DNA of 47,485 nucleotides from Kiritimatiellia bacterium (GTDB taxonomy: Bacteria > Verrucomicrobiota > Kiritimatiellia > JAAZAB01): assembly GCA_028715905.1 (NCBI GenBank), contig JAQUQV010000012.1, forward strand, positions 1 through 47,485, given 5' to 3'. Positions 41,086-47,485 of this stretch are shown in pieces (the stretch's first letter is position 1; each line of letters starts with the position of its first letter). The position numbers and the translations under genes were made by a program. The notes below the pieces were generated by a model that saw only the letters and a list, made by a program, of their open reading frames with translations, was not told the origin of the DNA and made no database searches.

Positions 41086-42021
41086 TTATTTATTTCCGGA
41101 GTTGATATATTCCTTCATGATGTTGCGCAAACTCGTTTCCAGGCTGATTTCAGGTTTCCATCCGGTTTCCCGCGTGATTTTTGAGGTGGCCAGCCGCGCC
41201 CTTTGTTCCGGCTGGCGGTAACGCTCCGGCGCGACCTCAATATCCGGGTCAATGCCCGCTATGCGGCAGAGCCGGTCCAGAATGAAACGGATGGATACTT
41301 CGCGGTTTGAAGCGATGTTGTATGCTTCTCCCGCCCGCCCTTTTTCAATCAGCAGACGGTAAGCCCGCGCCACGTCGCGCACATCGGTAAAATCGCGCGT
41401 GCTGTCCAGATTGCCGACCTTGATCACCGCTTTTTTTCTGCGGGCGGCAATCTCTCCCAGCTGCCGGGCGAACGAGGGGACGACAAAATCGGGGGACTGG
41501 CCCGGCCCGATGTGATTGCCCGGCCGGGCGGCCATGACCGGCATGGAATATTGGCGGGCATAAAGCAGGGCGGTCTGGTCGGCCGCGGCCTTGGAAACCG
41601 CGTAGGGGTTTTCGGGGTGGAAAGGACTGTCCTCATCCGCCGCGTCCCGGCCGGTCTGCCGGCCGTAGACTTCCGCGGAAGATATCACGAGTACCCTCGC
41701 CGCGGGCGCATGTTTCCGGCAGGCCTCCAGCAGATGGATCGTGCCGGAGACGTTGATTGCAAAAAGGGTCTCGGCGTTTGTCCATCCCATGGGCACAAAC
41801 GCTATCCCGCTCAGGTGAATGCAGGCCTCGGGGAGAAAAAGTTTGACGGCTTGGTCAACGGCCTGCCGGTCCTGGATATCGCCCTGGTAGTAGCGGATTT
41901 CATTGCCTAGTCCGCCGGGCGCGGGAAGATCAAAAGCGCCGATTGTCCAGCCCTGCCGGCGCAATTCTTCAACCAGATGACGGCCCACGAAACCCTGCGA
42001 ACCTGTAACCAGAACGCGCAT
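41086..42021 (-). CDS. rmd: GDP-6-deoxy-D-mannose reductase-like (Rmd)
   Basis: A 311-residue SDR: 'VLVTGSQGFVGRHLVEELRR', 'VLVISSAEVYGRQTGRDAAD', 'PYAVSKAAADQTALLYARQY' with the catalytic YxxxK, and 'RDFTDVRDVARAYRLLIEKG'. The segment 'RPGNHIGPGQSPDFVVPSFA' is characteristic of GDP-4-keto-6-deoxy-mannose reductases. It stands three bases after the gmd gene, so the pair should convert GDP-mannose to GDP-D-rhamnose. If GDP-heptose from the HddA/HddC route is the substrate, a 6-deoxy-heptose would be made instead. Confidence 0.86.
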   Translation of the reverse strand: MRVLVTGSQGFVGRHLVEELRRQGWTIGAFDLPAPGGLGNEIRYYQGDIQDRQAVDQAVKLFLPEACIHLSGIAFVPMGWTNAETLFAINVSGTIHLLEACRKHAPAARVLVISSAEVYGRQTGRDAADEDSPFHPENPYAVSKAAADQTALLYARQYSMPVMAARPGNHIGPGQSPDFVVPSFARQLGEIAARRKKAVIKVGNLDSTRDFTDVRDVARAYRLLIEKGRAGEAYNIASNREVSIRFILDRLCRIAGIDPDIEVAPERYRQPEQRARLATSKITRETGWKPEISLETSLRNIMKEYINSGNK

Positions 42022-42024
42022 TTG

Positions 42025-42996
42025 TTAACGGCCATTGACTTGTTGTTTGAGCCGCGCCAGGTCGGAATCCACCATCATCCTGGCCAGTCCGGTGCAATCA
42101 ACCGCGGGTTGCCAGCCCAGCTCCCGGCGCGCCTTGGAGCTGTCGCCGAGCAAATGATCAATTTCGGCCGGCCGCATGAACTGCGGGTCCTGGACAACAA
42201 ATTTTTTCCAGTCAAGGTTGACGTGCGCAAAAGCCAGCTCAATAAAATCCCTCACCGAATGGGCGATGCCGGTGGCAATGACGTAATCATCGGCTTTTTG
42301 CTGTTGCAGCATCATCCACATGGCTTTGACGTAGTCGCCGGCGAAACCCCAGTCGCGCGCGGCATCCAGGTTGCCCATGCGCAGTTCCTTGGCCAGCCCG
42401 AGCTTGATGCGCGCCACGCCGTCGGTGATTTTGCGGGTGACAAATTCTTTTCCGCGCCGCGGGCTTTCGTGGTTGAAAAGAATGCCGGAAACCGCAAAAA
42501 GCCCGTAGCTTTCGCGGTAATTGACCGTGATATAGTGGCCGTAGGCCTTGGCCGCCCCGTAGGGACTGCGCGGGTGAAAAGGAGTCAATTCGTTCTGCGG
42601 CGCTTCACGCACTTTGCCGAACATTTCACTGCTGGATGCCTGGTAGAATTTTGCCTTGGGGCAGACCTGGCGCATGGCTTCCAGCATCCGGGTAACGCCG
42701 ATGGCCGTAAATTCGCCGGTCAGCATCGGCTGCGTCCACGAGGTCGGCACAAAGGACATGGCGGCGAGATTGTAAATTTCATCAGGACGAATTTCCGCCA
42801 TCATTTCAATCAAGGACAACTGGTCCAGCAGATCGGCCTGGCGGAGCTTGATTTTTCCGGTCAGGTGGGCGATCCGCTCAAAATTTTCGGTGCTGGAGCG
42901 GCGGACCATGCCGTAGACTTCATAACCCTTTTCCAGGAGAAATTCCGCCAGGTAGGAGCCGTCCTGGCCGGTAATGCCGCTGATTAATGCTTTCAT
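42025..42996 (-). CDS. gmd: GDP-mannose 4,6-dehydratase-like (Gmd)
   Basis: A 323-residue SDR with the Gmd signatures '[20 protein letters not shown]', '[19 protein letters not shown]', '[20 protein letters not shown]', '[20 protein letters not shown]' (YxxxK) and '[20 protein letters not shown]'. Catalyses GDP-mannose to GDP-4-keto-6-deoxy-mannose. It is slightly shorter than many Gmd proteins (about 340-370), but no motif is missing. Confidence 0.92.
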   Translation of the reverse strand: MKALISGITGQDGSYLAEFLLEKGYEVYGMVRRSSTENFERIAHLTGKIKLRQADLLDQLSLIEMMAEIRPDEIYNLAAMSFVPTSWTQPMLTGEFTAIGVTRMLEAMRQVCPKAKFYQASSSEMFGKVREAPQNELTPFHPRSPYGAAKAYGHYITVNYRESYGLFAVSGILFNHESPRRGKEFVTRKITDGVARIKLGLAKELRMGNLDAARDWGFAGDYVKAMWMMLQQQKADDYVIATGIAHSVRDFIELAFAHVNLDWKKFVVQDPQFMRPAEIDHLLGDSSKARRELGWQPAVDCTGLARMMVDSDLARLKQQVNGR

Positions 42997-43078
42997 AAGG
43001 CAAAAAAATGAGCGCCCAAAGGACGGTTTTTTACTTCACCCTGTCCGCCGGTCGCTGAGTTCCACTCTGATTCCCGGT

Positions 43079-43273
43079 TTAATAACTCATTCGCGCGGCA
43101 ATGCGCGAATTTATCCTGGCGCGCGCCGCTTTTTTGCGCCGTTTTTCGCTTGGTTTTTCAAAGTAACGATGACCGCGGATTTCCTTCATCGTGCCTTCCT
43201 TGTCCATTTTTTTCTTGAGCCGGCGCAGGGCTTTTTCCACGCTTTCGCCTTTTTTAAGTTTTATTTCAACCAC
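43079..43273 (-). CDS. rpsU: Ribosomal protein bS21
   Basis: A 64-residue basic protein: 'MVEIKLKKGESVEKALRRLK', 'KKMDKEGTMKEIRGHRYFEK', 'PSEKRRKKAARARI', the full bS21 fold. Start is GTG with GGTGAGG five bases before it. It lies 82 bases upstream of gmd on the same strand, so read-through into the sugar genes is possible; no clear terminator is seen between them. Confidence 0.95.
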   Translation of the reverse strand: MVEIKLKKGESVEKALRRLKKKMDKEGTMKEIRGHRYFEKPSEKRRKKAARARINSRIAARMSY

Positions 43274-43416
43274 AATGTCCTCACCCTCTCTGTAAAATAT
43301 TGATGTTTATTTAACTAAGCGAACGCTCATACAATTATTACATAAACGGCCGGAAGTCAAATGTTTTTGCGGCAAATATTTCACCGGACAATAATCAGAC
43401 AAACCGGGAAAATTTA

Positions 43417-43451
43417 TTGACATTTCCGTAGAGAAATGTATTTAATATAAT
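43417..43451 (+). promoter_or_regulatory. AT-rich promoter region upstream of the exported TSP3 protein
   Basis: A perfect TTGACA (43417-43422) and a perfect TATAAT (43446-43451) lie 23 bases apart, too far for one promoter; TATTTA (43439-43444) is 16 bases from the TTGACA and could be its -10. ACATTTC (43420-43426) and GAAATGT (43433-43439) form an inverted repeat over the spacer, a possible operator. Confidence 0.4.
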
Positions 43452-43531
43452 TCTGTTTAATTTTGTGTCGTATTATTCTGGCGCCGATGCGCGGAGGTTG
43501 CTGTTTAATGTGGTAAAGCCTGGGATTTATA

Positions 43532-44845
43532 ATGATCCATTGGTTTTTAAAACCGGGGCGGAAAAGGGCGTTGCTGCTGTCCGCGCCGGTGATGGTCTTA
43601 TCCTTTATCCTGCTTAATCCGGCGCTTTCCTCCCGGGAATTTGAGGCGTTTTCCGGTTCCGAGCCGGCCCGGGATGCGGACGGCGACGGCATGAATGACG
43701 CTTATGAGATTTTCTTCGGGCTTGATCCCTCCTGCTCCGATGACGCCGGTTTTGATTATGACGGCGACGGTCTTGCCAACCTTGAAGAAAGCGGGAAGCT
43801 AACCGACCCCTTTTGCCGGGACACTGACCGGGACGGATTTTCGGACAACCTGGATGGGAAAATCAGCCGGGCTTATTTGCGGTGGGGCGCCCCGCAATTC
43901 ACGAGCGGCGACGAATACGAATACGCGCACCCGGCCTGGCTTTTGGGCGCGTACAGGGCCGGCGGGGAATGGTTTGTTGACGCGGCAACAACGCAGTCGT
44001 GCTGGCGCGTAACGGTTGGAACGGCCAGTTTGAATGTTGACCTTGACCGAACCCTTCTGACGAACAATCTCCGCTATGCTGTCCATTATTTTTATGGCAG
44101 GGCCGGGGCGGCCCGCTCCGCCGTTTCTGGCGCAGCGCTTGTCATTAATCTCCTTGACACGAACGGCAATTTCGCCTGCTGTGCCGACGGCGTGACTGGT
44201 GAAAATCTCTTTGGCAACCTCCTGGAGGCCGGCAACGGGGCCGTTGTTTCCTCGAATGCGGGAACATATTCCAATAGAGTAGCCCTTGTTTTCAGCATTC
44301 CCACCGCAGAATTTCCGGAGGCGGCCGTGATTCAATTGAAAGCTTATTGCGCGGGAAAAGAATCTTCCGCGGCCCTCGCGGAGGAGGAAGAGGGGATTAT
44401 TGTTTATGAAGGTCTGTTATATATTGACGAGGATGGGGATGGGCTGGACGCGGACCAGGAACGCCAGCTTGGGACTTCGGATTACCGTCTTGACAGTAAT
44501 AACAACGGCACCAACGATTATGACGAATGTTTTAATACCGGCAGTTCCACCAACCACCCGGACGAGGACGGCGATGATGAGGGGAACGACGAAGAGGATG
44601 ATACGGATAAAAGCGGGAAAATCATCTACGTGGACCAGGCCGTAGGCGACGATCAATTCACCGGCCGCTCGTCCGGCCTGGTTTCGCGCGAGCAGGCGAA
44701 GGGGCCGAAGAAGACTGTCGGGGCGGGCCTGGCGATTGCGGGAAGAGGCGACACTCTCGTCATCAAGCCCGGGAATTATGGCGAAGACCTGAATATTTCC
44801 GGCAAAAACATAAAAGTGATTATAGAAGGGAAGGTGCGATTGTAA
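43532..44845 (+). CDS. Exported protein with calcium-binding DxDxDG (thrombospondin type 3-like) repeats and truncated beta-helix end
   Basis: A 437-residue protein. 'RALLLSAPVMVLSFILLNPA' is the signal peptide. Residues of about 45-105 hold 'DADGDGMNDAYEIFFGLDPS', 'DYDGDGLANLEESGKLTDP' and 'DTDRDGFSDNLDG', thrombospondin type 3-like calcium loops; a further one, 'DEDGDGLDADQERQLGTSDY', follows a beta-rich middle. The end 'GPKKTVGAGLAIAGRGDTLV' and 'YGEDLNISGKNIKVIIEGKV' is the opening rung of a secreted beta-helix that then stops, a form seen in PVC-group proteins. Cell-surface or secreted; function unknown. Confidence 0.8.
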   Translation: MIHWFLKPGRKRALLLSAPVMVLSFILLNPALSSREFEAFSGSEPARDADGDGMNDAYEIFFGLDPSCSDDAGFDYDGDGLANLEESGKLTDPFCRDTDRDGFSDNLDGKISRAYLRWGAPQFTSGDEYEYAHPAWLLGAYRAGGEWFVDAATTQSCWRVTVGTASLNVDLDRTLLTNNLRYAVHYFYGRAGAARSAVSGAALVINLLDTNGNFACCADGVTGENLFGNLLEAGNGAVVSSNAGTYSNRVALVFSIPTAEFPEAAVIQLKAYCAGKESSAALAEEEEGIIVYEGLLYIDEDGDGLDADQERQLGTSDYRLDSNNNGTNDYDECFNTGSSTNHPDEDGDDEGNDEEDDTDKSGKIIYVDQAVGDDQFTGRSSGLVSREQAKGPKKTVGAGLAIAGRGDTLVIKPGNYGEDLNISGKNIKVIIEGKVRL

Positions 44846-44892
44846 GCGATAGCCCGCGAAAGGACGCGAATTATACGTTGCGCAATTAAGCC

Positions 44893-44943
44893 TTTTCCGC
44901 AATTTATTTTCCGTGCTTGGCGCAGAAGAAAAATTGCGGAAAA
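44893..44943. repeat. 13-base perfect inverted repeat between two exported-protein genes
   Basis: TTTTCCGCAATTT (44893-44905) and AAATTGCGGAAAA (44931-44943), with 25 bases between. It lies in the 196-base gap after the TSP3 protein. It may be a terminator-like hairpin (a T-run is present) or a protein site. The next 50 bases hold GCAGGCAGATCCGCC (44963-44977), which resembles the palindrome in the Mur ligase insert. Confidence 0.6.
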
Positions 44944-45041
44944 TATTCGTCTTTTCATGCCGCAGGCAGATCCGCCGCTGGCGGAAAAATTTAGAGTCAA
45001 TTGGCGTGTTTGGCGGGTAAAACAAGAAAGGTCTGAAGAAT

Positions 45042-45713
45042 ATGAAAAAGATGATAATTTTAGCGGCTCTCCTGCCGGCCATCTCGGCTTTCGCGGGCGA
45101 TCTGACGGTGGACAATCTGGCGGTTGAGGAAAACGCCTCGTTTTATGGAGAGGTGAATTCCTACGCGCCCGGCGGCGACGTGCCCATGGGGCCTTATACG
45201 AACCAGTACGGCGGCGGTTCTTCTCCCAACCCGCTTTCCATGATACCCGGCGCCAGTCCGATCGGGGCGATTCATATGTTCGCCGCCGCCAATGCGCCGG
45301 CCGGATGGCTCTTGTGCAACGGCGCGGCCGTAAGCAGGACAAGCTACAGCAATCTGTTCGCCGTCATCGGCACGAGCTATGGCGCGGGAGATGGCAGCAC
45401 AACCTTCAATGTGCCGAACCTATACCAGCGCTTCGCCCTGGGAGCAGTCAATAACCTCGGAGGAACGGGCGGTGTGGAAAGGGTCACTTTGACAACAAGT
45501 GAAATGCCGGCACATACTCATCCTATTGGTGTTGATGCTCGCACTGGAGGAACTAATGCTTGGCGGTATCATTATGTTGCTTCGGATGGTTATAGAGATT
45601 CGTCTTATTCGTGGTTTGCAAATATGCAAGCCAAAACCGCCGGCGGGTCTCAATCCCATGAAAACATGCCGCCTTACCTGAAAGTCAATTTCATCATTTA
45701 CTCCGGACCGTGA
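45042..45713 (+). CDS. Exported phage-tail-collar-domain protein
   Basis: A 223-residue protein with a signal peptide ('MKKMIILAALLPAISAFAG') and a tail-collar domain (PF07484 type): 'PIGAIHMFAAANAPAGWLLC', 'NGAAVSRTSYSNLFAVIGTS', 'YGAGDGSTTFNVPNLYQRFA', 'PAHTHPIGVDARTGG' and a final 'ENMPPYLKVNFIIYSG', all conserved in microcystin-dependent/collar proteins. These usually lack signal peptides in phages; here the domain is exported and placed between two surface proteins, so it is probably a host surface fibre or adhesin component. AAAGG precedes the ATG. Confidence 0.88.
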   Translation: MKKMIILAALLPAISAFAGDLTVDNLAVEENASFYGEVNSYAPGGDVPMGPYTNQYGGGSSPNPLSMIPGASPIGAIHMFAAANAPAGWLLCNGAAVSRTSYSNLFAVIGTSYGAGDGSTTFNVPNLYQRFALGAVNNLGGTGGVERVTLTTSEMPAHTHPIGVDARTGGTNAWRYHYVASDGYRDSSYSWFANMQAKTAGGSQSHENMPPYLKVNFIIYSGP

Positions 45714-45764
45714 ATATCAAGAAGTCGGAAGAAAGAAATCAGAGGATCGGGGTTAAAATTTCCA

Positions 45765-47423
45765 ATGAACAATAAAAATAAACCTATCCTGGTTTCTGCC
45801 TTTCGTCTTTTGTTTTCCTTCTTCCGTCTTCCGGCTTCAGTTTTTCCTTCGGCCCTTCTGATCCTGTTGTTTGCCGCTTTCTGCCTTCTGCCATCTTTTC
45901 TTTCCGCTCAGACCCCGGCCTGGTGGCAGACCCGCGGCCTGATTTCATCCAATGCCGTCCCCAACAATTACGCGCCGCTCGCGCAGGGACAGTTGCAGTG
46001 GATGGCCTATTGCGCTTACTGCGAAATGGAGTCGCTCATGGGCGCCGGGACGGAAATAATGGCCATGATCAACACCTTCTCCGCTACGAACGGATACCGT
46101 CTCGCCAATATCGGACAGCTTAAATATGTCGGCAGCCGCTTTTATGACCGCCTGTATGCATTGAACCTGACCAATACCTTCCCGGCCAATATGCCGGGAT
46201 ATTATCCGTGGGGCAACGCGCCGCAAACCAATGATTTTGCCGTCGCCAACATCGGCCAGGCCAAGTATGTGTTCAGCTTTGACTCGGCAAAAGATACGGA
46301 TGGGGACGGCCTTGGCGATTGGCGGGAAGCGGAACTCGGGATCAATCCATATAATCCTGATTCCGACGGCGACGGTCTGACTGACGGATATGAAGATTCC
46401 CATGGTTTTAATCCTTCGGACCCTTCCGACGCTTCCGAGGACGCTGATTCCGACGGCCTCTCCAACCTCCAGGAATATCAGCTCGGGACCGACCCCCATA
46501 ACCCCGATACCGATGGCGACGGTTATTCCGACCTGGTGGAATTTGAATGGAGCGCCGATCCCCTCTCGGCCTTGTCTTTTCCCCGCGCTTCCATCTCCGG
46601 TTCGGTAACATATTCCGGCCCGCAGACCGGGAACATTTACGTCGTTCTTTCCACGAACTCTGTCCAGGACGCTGTTCTGGAGTCCGGATCACTTGCCCAA
46701 CCCGGCGCGTTTGCCTTCACCAACCTTCCCGCCCTGCGGGATTACTGGCTGGCATCATGGCGCGATTCCAACGGGAATAATTCCAATGATTTCTGGGAGG
46801 CGCAGGGCAACTGCCTCTCCAACCCGGTTTCTCTCTCCGCCGCGGTCGTGAACGCCGATATTGTCCTGGCCGATCCGGACACGGATTCGGATGGATTGCC
46901 GGACTGGTGGGAAATGAAATGGTTCGCCTCGCTGGAATATGACGCGGATGACGACCCGGACGGCGACGGCCTGAGCAATCTCGGGGAATGCCTGGCCGGC
47001 ACGTACCCGCAGGATTCGGATACGGACGATGATGGTATGCCGGACGGCTGGGAAGTGGAAAATGGCTTAAACCCATTGGCGAATGACGCCGACCCGGATT
47101 CTGACGGCGATGGGTTAACGAACCTCCAGGAATATCAGCTCGGCGCAAACCCGCTCAATGCCGACACCGATGGCGACGGGCTGTCCGACGGGTGGGAAAT
47201 TGAGCATGAAACGGATCCGCTGGATGATGGCGATTTTGATGAAACAGCCCGGACCAGCGAGGTTGAGGAGGCCCGCCGGCGCATTAGCCGGCATTGGCTG
47301 TTGTTTTATGGCGGCGTTCCTTCATTCACCAACGTGCCCGGCTCTCCGGCTGATTTGATTGATCTGCGGGACGCGCTGAATGCCTTGTCGGGCAAATTTT
47401 ATAACGAATATTATTGCGAATAG
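45765..47423 (+). CDS. Large exported protein with thrombospondin type 3 repeats
   Basis: A 552-residue protein. A long signal region ('[20 protein letters not shown]') leads to a domain with '[20 protein letters not shown]' and '[15 protein letters not shown]', a motif pair typical of Verrucomicrobia and Kiritimatiellota exported proteins. Then come at least eight DxDxDG loops, e.g. '[20 protein letters not shown]', '[20 protein letters not shown]', '[16 protein letters not shown]' and '[20 protein letters not shown]', broken by a beta-sandwich segment ('[20 protein letters not shown]'). Probably a calcium-stabilised surface protein. The 62 bases after it end in AAAGGGAGAC, a likely ribosome binding site for a gene beyond the window. 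Confidence 0.85.
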   Translation: MNNKNKPILVSAFRLLFSFFRLPASVFPSALLILLFAAFCLLPSFLSAQTPAWWQTRGLISSNAVPNNYAPLAQGQLQWMAYCAYCEMESLMGAGTEIMAMINTFSATNGYRLANIGQLKYVGSRFYDRLYALNLTNTFPANMPGYYPWGNAPQTNDFAVANIGQAKYVFSFDSAKDTDGDGLGDWREAELGINPYNPDSDGDGLTDGYEDSHGFNPSDPSDASEDADSDGLSNLQEYQLGTDPHNPDTDGDGYSDLVEFEWSADPLSALSFPRASISGSVTYSGPQTGNIYVVLSTNSVQDAVLESGSLAQPGAFAFTNLPALRDYWLASWRDSNGNNSNDFWEAQGNCLSNPVSLSAAVVNADIVLADPDTDSDGLPDWWEMKWFASLEYDADDDPDGDGLSNLGECLAGTYPQDSDTDDDGMPDGWEVENGLNPLANDADPDSDGDGLTNLQEYQLGANPLNADTDGDGLSDGWEIEHETDPLDDGDFDETARTSEVEEARRRISRHWLLFYGGVPSFTNVPGSPADLIDLRDALNALSGKFYNEYYCE

Positions 47424-47485
47424 ACGCGGACCGCGTCGCGGACGGACAAGAATGAGAGCCAACGCAAAAACAACAAAAGGGAGAC

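Noticed and set aside
41560-41620. GTAGGGG in the rmd gene as another repeat head
   Set aside because: It encodes the conserved 'NPYAVSKA' motif and lacks a hairpin.
42950-42970. GTAGGAGCC inside gmd, identical to the head of the REP-like units
   Set aside because: On the coding strand it encodes the conserved 'GSYLAE' of the Gmd family and has no hairpin behind it, so it is chance.

Overview
The window looks like a chromosomal contig from the Planctomycetes-Verrucomicrobia-Chlamydiae group, most likely Kiritimatiellota or a close relative. The reasons are exported proteins with thrombospondin type 3 (DxDxDG) repeats and the '[15 protein letters not shown]' signature, a beta-helix protein ending in a choice-of-anchor Q type tail, a GH172 (DUF2961) lipoprotein, an MttB-superfamily methyltransferase beside glycoside hydrolases, and many small toxin-antitoxin (TA) modules. 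This placement is an inference. No rRNA, tRNA, CRISPR array, transposase or integrase was seen.

Layout. 1-2.5 kb: a HAD phosphatase and two OppD/OppF-type ABC ATPases. 2.5-3.3 kb: a VapBC module between two copies of the oppF 3' end. 3.3-10.8 kb: an AraC regulator divergent from a catabolic operon (PIG-L deacetylase, GH4, an exported protein of unknown family, a putative exported glycoside hydrolase, an MttB-like methyltransferase). 10.8-12.5 kb: HicBA and a frameshifted beta-helix protein. 12.6-24.2 kb: a minus-strand polysaccharide operon ending in the N-terminal half of a YfhO-like membrane protein. 24.2-28.9 kb: a GH172 lipoprotein followed by VapBC, a 98% identical copy of the GH172 3' end, a second putative TA pair and a third GH172 scrap. 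29.2-31.6 kb: the C-terminal half of a YfhO-like protein and a GT2, on the plus strand. 31.6-37.3 kb: a minus-strand heptose/deoxysugar operon (hddC, hddA, GT4, three epimerases). 37.4-40.1 kb: argC and a Mur ligase carrying an in-frame palindromic insert. 40-43.3 kb: rpsU, gmd, rmd and a flippase-like protein. 43.5-47.4 kb: three exported surface proteins.

How the genes work together. The left part probably takes up and breaks down an amino-sugar-containing glycan under AraC control. The middle and right parts make and export a surface polysaccharide: sugar nucleotides (GDP-heptose and GDP-rhamnose type routes, a UDP-sugar dehydrogenase, several epimerases), sugar C-methylation, glycosyltransferases and flippases.

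Strongest unusual signals. (1) Two VapBC modules, and more weakly a third TA-like pair, sit between a complete host gene and a second partial copy of that gene's 3' end; both VapC reading frames run into the copied DNA. (2) The two halves of a YfhO-like gene lie about 15-16 kb apart on opposite strands; flipping the DNA between them would put both halves, and everything from 4.5 to 31.6 kb, on one strand, which suggests an inversion or an assembly join. (3) A REP/BIME-type repeat occurs in two copies, and a related palindromic element is translated in frame inside the Mur ligase. (4) A seven-base tandem repeat lies immediately after the start codon of a sugar epimerase.
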